Below, in pieces: positions 34,076-42,516 of a stretch of DNA of 64,000 bases. Location: assembly GCF_042684525.1 (NCBI RefSeq), contig NZ_JBHULN010000005.1, positions 310,001 through 374,000 on the forward strand. The letters are read 5' to 3'. This DNA comes from Spirosoma soli. Lineage in GTDB: Bacteria > Bacteroidota > Bacteroidia > Cytophagales > Spirosomataceae. The notes below the pieces were generated by a model. The model was not told where the DNA came from, did not search any database, and was given only the letters and a program-made list of their open reading frames with translations. The position numbers and the translations under genes are program-made. Every line of letters starts with the position of its first letter. Within the stretch, counting starts at the first letter, position 1.

Positions 34076-34528
34076 TTATGCGTTAGCTTCCTCAAGTTCC
34101 TGCACCATAGCTCGTAGGGCAGTCAGGTACGTTTCTTTCGCGGCAGGGTCGGCCAGAATTTTCTGAAGTACTTTATTCGACTTCAATTGCTTAATAAATT
34201 TCTGGTAGTCGTCCTGCTGCCCACTCAATCCCTGTAAGAAGGGGCTTTGCGCCGTGATTCCTTTTTTACCAAAATCACCCAAATTGTTGAACCGCAACGT
34301 CTCTTCTACTGCTGTCCCTTCGGCATCCTCAAACTCCAGTTCTACCTGGGGTTTGTAGCGGGCAAACACGGCGTCGACAGTCTCTAGCTTTTCTTCGATT
34401 TTTGGTTTAAAAGGCGCGTCGGCCGTAAGTTTCTGCACCAACATAGTGCGGTTTTTCTGGATGTCGGAGATCGCTTCGTTGGCGTCGTTGCCTTTCTTCT
34501 CCTGGCCACCAATACCATAGTCCATCAT
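34076..34528 (-). CDS. tssB: T6SS sheath protein TssB
   Basis: The 150-residue product has the small-sheath features: A-I-S-D-I-Q-K-N-R near residue 19, L-R-F-N-N-L-G-D-F near 98, and the helical C terminus Y-L-T-A-L-R-A-M-V-Q-E-L-E that docks onto TssC. It is directly upstream of tssC. Confidence 0.9.
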   Translation of the reverse strand: MMDYGIGGQEKKGNDANEAISDIQKNRTMLVQKLTADAPFKPKIEEKLETVDAVFARYKPQVELEFEDAEGTAVEETLRFNNLGDFGKKGITAQSPFLQGLSGQQDDYQKFIKQLKSNKVLQKILADPAAKETYLTALRAMVQELEEANA

Positions 34529-34675
34529 AGAGTTATGCGCATTTAAAGGTTATTGTTTGGTTAGTTACTTTGTCGAGATTTTACTTGCTTTAGGTAACAG
34601 ATAGCGATTTAAATGTTGGTTATTGGGTTATCAGATCCTGAGTCATTTACTGCTTTGGACAACTCTCTCTGCCAA

Positions 34676-35173
34676 TCAGGGATGAATGCTGGTCTCAGCA
34701 ACAAACCCCCATCTGCCTGACAGGCTACCGGCCCCCACGCCGGGAGCACCATACCCTGCACCGTAGAGCGGTTGGGAATAGAAATACGCATTGGTGTTCG
34801 TTTCCCAAGGCGAGGCACTGATGTACATACCGCCGTAGGTAATCCCAAAAGCTCCGGCTCCTGTGTAGGTGATCCGGCCAAGTGCTCCATTCAGATCATA
34901 CGAGTTGAACGCCCGCAGTCCGCATATGTACGGAGTTGTTCGATACAATTGTGTCCAGGGCGATGACACCGTGCCATAGTCCGCCGGATTGACAACGCCC
35001 GACGCATTACCGCCGATGCCAATGCCGATGCCAGAGAACGAGTATAGCCCGCTTACACCGGCGGTACGACTATAAAAAATGAATGCAAACGATCCCCCAG
35101 CGACTCCAGCACCTCCGGCAATCTGTCCGGCGCAGCATACCTGCCAATCAGTTGTTCTTGTAAGCCATCCCAT
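34676..35173 (-). CDS. Gly-rich 165-residue protein of unknown function
   Basis: The product is rich in Gly, Ala, Tyr and Ser throughout, with G-G-A-G-V-A-G-G-S-F and G-I-G-I-G-I-G-G. It has no signal peptide and no known motif. It lies between the zincin and tssB. It could be an effector partner, a chaperone-like binder or an unrelated gene. The amphipathic strands with small residues would fit a membrane-inserting or beta-solenoid structure. Confidence 0.6.
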   Translation of the reverse strand: MGWLTRTTDWQVCCAGQIAGGAGVAGGSFAFIFYSRTAGVSGLYSFSGIGIGIGGNASGVVNPADYGTVSSPWTQLYRTTPYICGLRAFNSYDLNGALGRITYTGAGAFGITYGGMYISASPWETNTNAYFYSQPLYGAGYGAPGVGAGSLSGRWGFVAETSIHP

Positions 35174-35305
35174 TGTTGTAAGGCGTTTAGTTGTTTCGCT
35201 GATTAGTCGCAGTTATGCAGGTTAGGGAAACAGAATTGCTTTATCATTTTCGATTACTTTTATTCGTTTCCGTAACCAGGCCTCTGTTAATTCTGTCAAA
35301 CCTCT

Positions 35306-36124
35306 TTAGAAAGGCATTGGGTACGGTGCCATTTCTCCGTATTGATACAGTATACTGTCTACGAACGAGAGCCGTCTGACCCAGGTTGGGGTTACTGAGG
35401 TTCCTAAAACTCCTTCCCACTGCGCAAACGGAACTCTCGTAATCTGCTGCATGGCGTGTTGCCAGGAGTAGGCATTCCATCCTTCAAAGACCATCCCGCC
35501 CCCCATAATATTCCTTGAGTTATACGTTCCTACGCCACCGTAATTAGCCGGGTCGTTACCAGGTCCGTTGACATGGTCAGACCCAAGATTATGGCCTACT
35601 TCATGGACCACCGTAATCTGTTGATTACCCGTAAAGTTTGTTTTCAAAACCGTATCCTGTGACGTCCATAGCCGGCTATGGGCTCTGAAACGTGACCCGG
35701 CTGGTACGTCTACCAATTGGACATTAATTGAATTAGCCTGCCTGGTATTTACTCGAACAGCGTCGAACCGACACTGAATATTAGGCCGGTATTCATTACG
35801 GTCGAATGAGTAGTTGTAGGCCTGATAACTGGCTGGTGTCCGTAAACAAAATTGATTATCCCAATAGCGTTTAGCAACATTCAACAGCTCATTACAGACT
35901 TGATCCCAGCGCCCCGGTGTCCAGGCATTAACCGGAATCAGATTTTTGTCCGTATCACGGGCATTACCACTCGCATCGGGGTTAACTGGATCGAAGAAGT
36001 AAAATTGCCGGATGGTCAACACCATATTATTGAGCCCATCCATCGGCCTTGTCCGATCACGAGGGAAATACGGTGATGGCGACAACGTAACCTCCTGCAT
36101 CGTACCATTGTGTGAAATAAACAT
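35306..36124 (-). CDS. Zinc metalloprotease (metzincin), probable T6SS effector
   Basis: The 272-residue product has the zinc motif H-E-V-G-H-N-L-G-S-D-H (H-E-x-x-H-x-x-G-x-x-H) near residues 175-185 and N-I-M-G-G-G-M, a likely Met-turn. Both are typical of metzincins. No signal peptide is present, so it should not be a classical secreted enzyme. Its place between clpV and tssB in the T6SS run favours delivery by that system. Substrate unknown. Confidence 0.8.
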   Translation of the reverse strand: MFISHNGTMQEVTLSPSPYFPRDRTRPMDGLNNMVLTIRQFYFFDPVNPDASGNARDTDKNLIPVNAWTPGRWDQVCNELLNVAKRYWDNQFCLRTPASYQAYNYSFDRNEYRPNIQCRFDAVRVNTRQANSINVQLVDVPAGSRFRAHSRLWTSQDTVLKTNFTGNQQITVVHEVGHNLGSDHVNGPGNDPANYGGVGTYNSRNIMGGGMVFEGWNAYSWQHAMQQITRVPFAQWEGVLGTSVTPTWVRRLSFVDSILYQYGEMAPYPMPF

Positions 36125-36146
36125 ATCGCTTCTCTGTCAGAATTTT

Positions 36147-38705
36147 CTAACCCGCTTCCCCATCTAAGAGACTCTCCTTATTCAAGCTTGTCTGAATTCC
36201 GTCGAAGCTAATTTCTCCGGATTCATTCGTCGTTAGCGTCAGATGACTTCCCTTGCTAATCTCGCCCGCCACAATCATACGCGAGAGTGGTCTCCGTAGC
36301 CGATTGCGGATAACACCCCGTAACGGCCTTGCGCCGTATTTAGGCGTATAGCCTTCCAGTGCCAGTTGCCGACGGGCAGCATCATTAATGGTTAACGTAA
36401 TACCCTGCTTATCAAGCGTCTTGAGTAGCGACTTCAGTTGTATGTTGAAAATGCTGACGATAGCCTCCTCAGAGATGGGCTGGAACGGAATAATCTCAGT
36501 AAGTCGACCCAGAAATTCCGGCCGGAAATAACGACCCATGATTTCCAGCAACTCGTTTGATGCGGCTATCTCGCCTTTTGCCGCCTTCTCCACCACGTAG
36601 TCGCTGCCGATGTTGGAGGTGAAGAGAATAATGGCATTGGAGAAATCACCTTCGCGACCGAGTCGGTCATGGAGCAGGCCTTCGTCCAGGATTTGCAGAA
36701 ATATATCGAACACCGAGGGGTGCGCTTTTTCGATCTCGTCGAACAGCACCACGGCAAAGGGTTGCTGCCGGATTTTAGTGACCAGCAAGCCCCCCTCTTC
36801 ATAACCAACGTAACCCGGAGGAGCACCGTAAAGCAGGGCGGCCGAATGCTCTTCTTTAAACTCCGACATATCAAAACGGATCAGCGCCCGCTCATCGTTG
36901 AAGAGAAAATCAGCCATCGATTTTGCCAGTTCAGTCTTACCCGTACCCGTTGGTCCGGAGAAGAAGAACGAACCTATTGGCTGACCGGGTCGGCTGAGGC
37001 CCGAGCGGTTTTCCAGAATCGCATCGGCAATGATTTTTACGGCATGATCCTGCCCCACCACCCGCTGTTTCAGGTGATCGTCTAACGCCAGTAGTTTGTC
37101 CCGTTCCTTCGACTGAATCTTGCCGAGTGGAATACCCGTTCGGTTGGCAACAACGGCAGCCACTTCGGCCGGTTCGACCTTATCGCGAACCTGCTCACCG
37201 AGGGCTTCAAGTTTATTAAGTACGGTTGTTAAATGATCGGCCAGGGCGTCGGCTAGCTCAAACTGATCCGTCTGCAAATCTTCTTCAATTTGTCCTAGTA
37301 AAACCGGGCTTAGCCGGTTCTTTAATTGCCGCTCGAACCATCGAACGTTACCCATATACGTTAAAGGATCGTCGGCAGATGATTTCTCCCGAATGCCACC
37401 CAATTCGGTGCGTAACCGTTCTATTTCTGGTTGGGTTGTCTCAGCGGCCATTTTCATAGCGGCCATAGTCCGGTCGATCAGGTCAATGGCCGCATCGGGT
37501 AGCCGCCGGTCTTTAAGGTAGCGTTTTGCCAGCCGGACCGTCTCAGCAACGGTCGTGTCAGCGACTCCTATCTGATGATGTTTTTCGAATAAGGGGAGTA
37601 TGGTACACACCATTCGGGTAGCTGTTGGCTCGTCGGGCTCTTCGACAGCCAGCACCTCAAACCGACGGGCAAAGGCTTCATCTTTTTCGAGGTATTTCCG
37701 GTACTCGTCGTTGGTGGTGGCTCCAATCAGCGTTAATTCGCCCCGCGCCAGTTCGGGCTTCAACAGGTTTACAGTGCCAACTGCTCCACCGTTGGGGTCC
37801 ATCAGGATATGGATCTCATCAATGAAGAGCAGCGCCCGGTCGAACTGTTTCAGATCGGCCAGAATGCCCTTCAACCGATCTTCGATTTCACCCTTGTACG
37901 ACGCTCCGGCAATCAGCGAACCCATATCTAACTGGAACAACTGCGCATTTTTAAGGTGAGGGGGCACATTACCGGCCACAATCTGTTGCGCCAGTCCTTC
38001 AACTAATGCAGTTTTGCCAACGCCCGGCTCACCGGTAATGATTACGTTTGGTTTGAGACGACGACCCAGAATTTCGATCATCTGTCGGGTCTCGCGGTCT
38101 CGTCCAACAATGGGATCAAGTTTGCCTTCGCGGGCTGATGCAGTTCGGTCGGTGCAGAACTTAAAGAGCGTTTTGCCGGTCGCAGCGACGCCGTTGGTAT
38201 TGGTAGCGGCCTGCCCATTACTGGTTTTTCCGTTGCCGCCCATCGCCCCACCGCTGATGGCCTGCTGCAACCCAACGTCTAACAACGCTTTTTCGAGCAA
38301 CTGGTTTTCCGTTAGCGGAAAGGATTTGAGCTGGTCACGGCTAAAGGCTACGTCGGGTTTACACATCGCCGTTAACACCGCTATTGGCGCTAGTTCAGTC
38401 TCACCAAGCTTCATCCGGACTACGTCCGAAACCTCCATCAGGGCGCGTACCTGCTTGTCGCCGGTGGGTTCCTCAACCGGGCGTGCCGACTTGGGATAGG
38501 CTTCAACGCGGATGTCGGCCCAATCGCGGAGGTAGGGCACGTCAATGTCCCAGACGGCTAGTTGGGAGGCCAGGCCAACATCGTTGTGAAGCAGGCCCAT
38601 GAGCAGATGCCCCGGCGAAAACGTCAGGTGCTGATGCTCCCGCGCAATGGCCTGGGCAATACTGACAGCCCGGCGAAGTTCTTCCGTATAAGCAAGGGTT
38701 AGCAT
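36147..38705 (-). CDS. tssH: T6SS sheath-disassembly ATPase ClpV (TssH)
   Basis: From ATG 38705 the product has 852 residues. It has a Clp-N domain (residues 1-150) and two AAA+ modules with Walker A G-E-P-G-V-G-K-T and G-P-T-G-T-G-K-T. The pore and Walker B segments read L-L-F-I-D-E-I-H and V-V-L-F-D-E-I-E. It unfolds contracted TssBC sheaths for reuse. A TTG at 38735 opens the frame earlier but lacks the normal N terminus. It is the first T6SS gene of the run. Confidence 0.93.
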   Translation of the reverse strand: MLTLAYTEELRRAVSIAQAIAREHQHLTFSPGHLLMGLLHNDVGLASQLAVWDIDVPYLRDWADIRVEAYPKSARPVEEPTGDKQVRALMEVSDVVRMKLGETELAPIAVLTAMCKPDVAFSRDQLKSFPLTENQLLEKALLDVGLQQAISGGAMGGNGKTSNGQAATNTNGVAATGKTLFKFCTDRTASAREGKLDPIVGRDRETRQMIEILGRRLKPNVIITGEPGVGKTALVEGLAQQIVAGNVPPHLKNAQLFQLDMGSLIAGASYKGEIEDRLKGILADLKQFDRALLFIDEIHILMDPNGGAVGTVNLLKPELARGELTLIGATTNDEYRKYLEKDEAFARRFEVLAVEEPDEPTATRMVCTILPLFEKHHQIGVADTTVAETVRLAKRYLKDRRLPDAAIDLIDRTMAAMKMAAETTQPEIERLRTELGGIREKSSADDPLTYMGNVRWFERQLKNRLSPVLLGQIEEDLQTDQFELADALADHLTTVLNKLEALGEQVRDKVEPAEVAAVVANRTGIPLGKIQSKERDKLLALDDHLKQRVVGQDHAVKIIADAILENRSGLSRPGQPIGSFFFSGPTGTGKTELAKSMADFLFNDERALIRFDMSEFKEEHSAALLYGAPPGYVGYEEGGLLVTKIRQQPFAVVLFDEIEKAHPSVFDIFLQILDEGLLHDRLGREGDFSNAIILFTSNIGSDYVVEKAAKGEIAASNELLEIMGRYFRPEFLGRLTEIIPFQPISEEAIVSIFNIQLKSLLKTLDKQGITLTINDAARRQLALEGYTPKYGARPLRGVIRNRLRRPLSRMIVAGEISKGSHLTLTTNESGEISFDGIQTSLNKESLLDGEAG

Positions 38706-38948
38706 GGTGAGAAGGGGTTTATCCGCACCGATCAAGCGCTGAACGTAGCGGTTTATTGACCGGAGCCAAAGACTCTTTGAGTAAAAGGCAAAATGATTGA
38801 GTAAACGGCACTAAACCGCTCATCTTTAATGAAATAACCTTCATACCTTACTTTAAAAATTCCAGCTTCTGTATGTATTCGTTTCGCAGATTCAAATCCT
38901 TTGTGTTTGTCGTTAAAATGATTGGCTTAGGAAACAATGGCTTTATTT
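38706..38948. promoter_or_regulatory. Spacer upstream of clpV with repeated TTTACTC boxes
   Basis: On the minus strand TTTACTCAA occurs twice with a 20-base period (plus coordinates about 38774-38784 and 38797-38808). The second is followed by AAAGA. Related boxes lie upstream of the SUMF1 gene at 49231-49241. No TAnnTTTG promoter is evident, so an activator-dependent promoter is possible. Confidence 0.45.
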
Positions 38949-39401
38949 TTAATACCACTTGCCTTGTGGATAATTGCCCACAAAAGCAACGATCTGAAAT
39001 AAGAGTGGACGAACAAGTTTCCATTGCGGCACACCGCCACCGGGTGGATATTGACGGTCGTCGTCCATGTCAGCACTGTGACGGATAACCGGCAGTACTT
39101 TCACCAGAGCATCGCTGCCATTTGGTTCCCATCCAGCCACAGCTATCTCTTTAAGTTTGGTAACATTCATTGTACCGGTGCCAGCCCAGCGATGGTCAGC
39201 GACCTGGCTGTAGCCCCGTAATTCAAAATCAGCTGGACCGGGCAGCGATTGGCCAGGTGCCAGCAAAGCCACGTATATTCCCTGGCTTAATCGCCCCTGA
39301 TGGAATCCCAGCGCTCGTTCAACTTCAGACAATGTCCAACCTCTGACGCATTTGACTTTAGTGACGAAGCCCTTCTGCTCAATGATGTTGCCGACCTGCA
39401 T
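38949..39401 (-). CDS. Unknown 150-residue protein at the caspase/T6SS junction
   Basis: From ATG 39401 the product has 150 residues. A longer frame overlaps the gene in front. It begins with short beta-type runs and has F-E-L-R-G-Y-S-Q-V-A-D-H-R-W-A-G and G-G-G-V-P-Q-W. No signal peptide or family is recognised. It starts 11 bases after the 157-residue gene, so the two are coupled. It may be cargo of the neighbouring T6SS or part of the caspase operon. Confidence 0.6.
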   Translation of the reverse strand: MQVGNIIEQKGFVTKVKCVRGWTLSEVERALGFHQGRLSQGIYVALLAPGQSLPGPADFELRGYSQVADHRWAGTGTMNVTKLKEIAVAGWEPNGSDALVKVLPVIRHSADMDDDRQYPPGGGVPQWKLVRPLLFQIVAFVGNYPQGKWY

Positions 39402-39412
39402 AGCACATTTAG

Positions 39413-39886
39413 TTACAAATAACCCCTGAACAACGCTTTTATAATCTCGCTTTCCATCCACATGTATGTGGGAGCAACCACCTCGTTTATCTTTTTCTGA
39501 ACAGGGGTAGCACAAGCATTCGTGGTGTCGTATACATCTTTGAGCAGAAAGACAGAGGTGGTCAAAAGCCCCAGCGGTCCGGAGACGGATGATAAGCCGG
39601 TTTTGACAAATGACATACTCATGAAAACCACCGCAATAGCGCATTCATGCTGACCATTGAGAGCCAGTTTTGTTGTTGACAGCGTTTGTTGGGCCAGGAA
39701 GAAGCCGAGATCTTTACTGCTGATCTTACGCCCCTTCTTTACTAAATCGTAAGTTAAAGTGAGTTGACCCGCCAAAAAATCGACGTACTCTTTTGGTAAC
39801 TCGGCCTTAAGGAGCCCTTGTTTTACGGCCGCTTTCGAAGCCTCTTTAACCAATTTTTCGAAAGCAGCCTTCTGATCATCGCTCAT
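39413..39886 (-). CDS. Unknown 157-residue protein with a hydrophobic centre
   Basis: I recognise no family. The first 75 residues are amphipathic helices with A-A-V-K-Q-G. Residues 80-115 hold two hydrophobic stretches (C-A-I-A-V-V-F-M-S-M and G-P-L-G-L-L-T-T-S-V-F-L-L) like those of membrane-inserting toxins or small membrane proteins. There is no N-terminal leader. The gene lies 109 bases after the pseudocaspase and just ahead of the 150-residue gene. A toxin/immunity pair is possible but not shown. Confidence 0.6.
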   Translation of the reverse strand: MSDDQKAAFEKLVKEASKAAVKQGLLKAELPKEYVDFLAGQLTLTYDLVKKGRKISSKDLGFFLAQQTLSTTKLALNGQHECAIAVVFMSMSFVKTGLSSVSGPLGLLTTSVFLLKDVYDTTNACATPVQKKINEVVAPTYMWMESEIIKALFRGYL

Positions 39887-39995
39887 GAGTGGATAGATTT
39901 AATGATTGTGGATGGCCTGTCATTTTCGGATGAAGTGATAGTGCCCTGCCAGCAACGAATATGCAGAGTGGTAGCGGTAAAAAGCGATACGCCGT

Positions 39996-40748
39996 CTACT
40001 TCCGGGAAAAATAGAAATCACCCGTCAGCGATGTTAATTCCCAAGGTATCTGTCTATTGTTCGATTGCTGGATAACATCTGCTCTAACAGCCCGAAACAT
40101 CTGAATTAAAGTCTGGTTGGGAACGGTCATAGCTTTTAATAAAGCCCCTGTATAGAGGCCATTCCGACCAGTGCCTTCAAGTGCTGCCCGGCCTGGCGAG
40201 GTAGCGTAGGCCACTACAAAGCCGATAGGTGTATCCAGATCATTCAGCGGATTAGTCGCAGTCCGTGTGAAAGACCTCTCAAACGGGTTGGTTCGGTCCG
40301 TATCCAGAATAATAATATTGGTTTTTGCTTTGGCGCTTTTCAAGCCATTTATGAGCTGGTTAGTCATCAGGCACATCTGTTCTACATCGGCCGCGTTGGT
40401 CGGTCCAGCATCGATAGGTGCCATGAAGTGCAGGCCATTCACCTCAATTCCATGCCCGGCATAGTAAACCAGCCCTACTGGATAGCCTGCCAGTTTAGAC
40501 GTGAATTCGCTGACAGCCTTTTGCATAGCCTCTTTATTCAGATTCTTGTGTAGCAACACCTCAAATCCTAATCGGGTAAGGATAGCCACCATGTCATCGG
40601 CGTCGTTGAGGGCTTTCGGCAATGGAGTATGTTGGGTATACGTACCATTACCAATTATCAAAGCCAGGCGCTTTTCGGCAGGTGGTGACTGGGCAAAGAC
40701 AGCTCCCATCAACGAGCCAATTATTAGTAAAGGCAGAAGGGTTTTCAT
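39996..40748 (-). CDS. Exported pseudocaspase (C14-like, catalytic Cys replaced by Asp)
   Basis: The 250-residue protein has a signal peptide (about 1-20) and directly a caspase-like domain. Y-Y-A-G-H-G is intact (His99), but the Cys motif L-D-A-C-R-N-N-P-F of its neighbour reads L-D-T-D-R-T-N-P-F, so residue 151 is Asp and the protease should be dead. It lacks the Ig-like domain of the neighbouring caspases. It sits 42 bases after the intact caspase gene. An inactive regulator or scaffold of the active enzyme is the natural hypothesis. Confidence 0.85.
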   Translation of the reverse strand: MKTLLPLLIIGSLMGAVFAQSPPAEKRLALIIGNGTYTQHTPLPKALNDADDMVAILTRLGFEVLLHKNLNKEAMQKAVSEFTSKLAGYPVGLVYYAGHGIEVNGLHFMAPIDAGPTNAADVEQMCLMTNQLINGLKSAKAKTNIIILDTDRTNPFERSFTRTATNPLNDLDTPIGFVVAYATSPGRAALEGTGRNGLYTGALLKAMTVPNQTLIQMFRAVRADVIQQSNNRQIPWELTSLTGDFYFSRK

Positions 40749-40790
40749 AGTGTAGATAGTGGTAGACAGACGTAAAACGCTATAAGTCGT

Positions 40791-41939
40791 TTACTTCCGC
40801 AGGAAATAAAAATCACCAGTCAGTGACGATGAGTCCCAAGGTGTTTGTTTGCTATTACTTTGTTTCATGACCTCCAGTCGTACCTGCTTGAACACGCTTT
40901 CAATGGATAGATCTGGCACATTTAGGTATTTCAGCAAGGCCGACGTGTAAAGACCATTGCGGGCAGTACCGTCGGCGGCTGTCTGGCCAGGTGCAGTAGC
41001 AAAGGCTAAATAAGACCCACTTGGTCCGTTCATTGGCGATAAGCCTTTGTTTCCATCATCACCCCTGGCCCAGCTACGATCGAAGGGATTATTCCGGCAG
41101 GCATCCAACACCACAATGTTGGTCCGCACGTGCGCTTCCCGCATCTTGGCCAACACTCGGTCGGCAAACTCACAGGTATATTCAATATCGCCTGCACTGC
41201 GCGGCTCAGCGTCAATAGGAACTAAGAAGTTGGTTCCAGCGTGCTGCATACCATGACCAGCGTAGTAAAACATACCAACCTGACAATTATCCTGTAGTTT
41301 CTCACCAAAATCATTGATGGCCGCAGCCATCTGCTGCTTGGTAACGTTGGTATGCAACATCACCTCAAAGCCAACTTTTTCCAGTGCAGCTGCCATATCG
41401 TTGGCATCATTGACCGGGTTGACTAAACGGGAAGCCCCCGGATAGCTTGCATTCCCAATGACCAATGCCAGCCGTTTTTCGGCAACAACCGGTGCTTTTT
41501 TCTCGTAGCGAACCAAGAATGTTTCGGAGGTAGTACCGCCTGGATTTTGGGCCACTAGTTTGAGCCGGTTATCTCCTTCGCGAAGCTGTACAGTTTGCGA
41601 GAGTGGATGGTCGCAGGCAGGTTCGGTATCGGCCTGCACTTTCAGATCACGATCAGCCTGTTGGAGAGCATCGTTGACAAACAAGCTCAGACGAGTCAGC
41701 GGCTTGCTGGTTTTGACGCAGGCCTTGATAAGCAGTTGATCGGTTTGTACAGTTGCCATCGACCCATCGCCTGTCAGGAAAATGATTTGGGGAGCTTCGA
41801 CGGTCTCAATACCGTAAAGACCTTTTGTATCAATTTTCTGGCGTACACTCCGGGAGGTCGAAATAGCGGATTCCGGCTCCTGCGCCAGGGCTGTTATGGC
41901 AAACAGCAAGCCACTCAACAAAAGTATACCTGGTTTCAT
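40791..41939 (-). CDS. Exported caspase-family (C14) protease, operon A
   Basis: From ATG 41939 the product has 382 residues: signal peptide (1-19, T-A-L-A-Q), an Ig-like beta domain (about 50-147) and a caspase domain (about 155-382). The dyad is complete, His229 in Y-Y-A-G-H-G and Cys281 in V-L-D-A-C-R. Bacterial caspase homologues cut after basic or acidic residues; the specificity here is not evident. Its mature N terminus (E-P-E-S-A-I-S-T-S-R-S) resembles that of the OmpA protein encoded just upstream. Confidence 0.9.
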   Translation of the reverse strand: MKPGILLLSGLLFAITALAQEPESAISTSRSVRQKIDTKGLYGIETVEAPQIIFLTGDGSMATVQTDQLLIKACVKTSKPLTRLSLFVNDALQQADRDLKVQADTEPACDHPLSQTVQLREGDNRLKLVAQNPGGTTSETFLVRYEKKAPVVAEKRLALVIGNASYPGASRLVNPVNDANDMAAALEKVGFEVMLHTNVTKQQMAAAINDFGEKLQDNCQVGMFYYAGHGMQHAGTNFLVPIDAEPRSAGDIEYTCEFADRVLAKMREAHVRTNIVVLDACRNNPFDRSWARGDDGNKGLSPMNGPSGSYLAFATAPGQTAADGTARNGLYTSALLKYLNVPDLSIESVFKQVRLEVMKQSNSKQTPWDSSSLTGDFYFLRK

Positions 41940-42000
41940 ATGTCTGGACAGGTTAAAAGACAATGTATTTAGCAAGTCTGTTTATTCTGATATTAATTTA

Positions 42001-42504
42001 TTACTGCTTCGTTACAGTCATCTCGACACGTCGGTTTAACTGCCGCGTTGCTTCTGATTTATTACTGGCAATAGGCCTGATAGGACCGTAACCACGCGTG
42101 CTGATACGCTTAGCAGCAATTCCATTTTTTACGAGATAGTCCTTCACTAAATCCACTCGCTTTTTTGAAAGCCTCACGTTTTCGTCGAAATCACCCTGAT
42201 TATCGGTGTGGCCCGTTAGCTCAATCTCAACCGTCGGTTTATCGCGCATGAAAGCAACCAACTGATCCAGCGCTGGCTCAGCGCCAGGTAGAAATTCGGC
42301 CTTACTCTGTACAAACTGAATTGACTGCAACGGATTAGAAGCGCCCCCGTTAGACCCCGAACCAGTTAAACTAGCCTCGAATATGGGTTTTGTACTGATC
42401 TTCACACGCCCACTTCGAGAGGTTGATACTCCTGAACCGGGTTCCTGTGCCCGAGCCAGATTCAGAACTAACACGCTGACAACAAGTAGTAACGATGTTC
42501 TCAT
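42001..42504 (-). CDS. Exported OmpA-domain protein of operon A
   Basis: The 167-residue protein has a signal peptide (to A-R-A-Q) and a short linker with G-V-S-T-S-R-S-G-R. It ends in an OmpA peptidoglycan-binding domain (about 65-165) with E-L-T-G-H-T-D-N-Q-G-D and N-R-R-V-E-M. It would anchor a complex to the cell wall. Spacing to the genes on each side is 12 and 61 bases. Confidence 0.9.
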   Translation of the reverse strand: MRTSLLLVVSVLVLNLARAQEPGSGVSTSRSGRVKISTKPIFEASLTGSGSNGGASNPLQSIQFVQSKAEFLPGAEPALDQLVAFMRDKPTVEIELTGHTDNQGDFDENVRLSKKRVDLVKDYLVKNGIAAKRISTRGYGPIRPIASNKSEATRQLNRRVEMTVTKQ

Positions 42505-42516
42505 GCCAATACGAAT

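Noticed and set aside
19471..38705. Extracellular contractile injection system (eCIS) instead of T6SS
   Set aside because: ClpV, TssK, TssN, and the TssB/TssC/Hcp set are present, and the membrane-anchored subunits fit T6SSiii. eCIS marker proteins are not seen.
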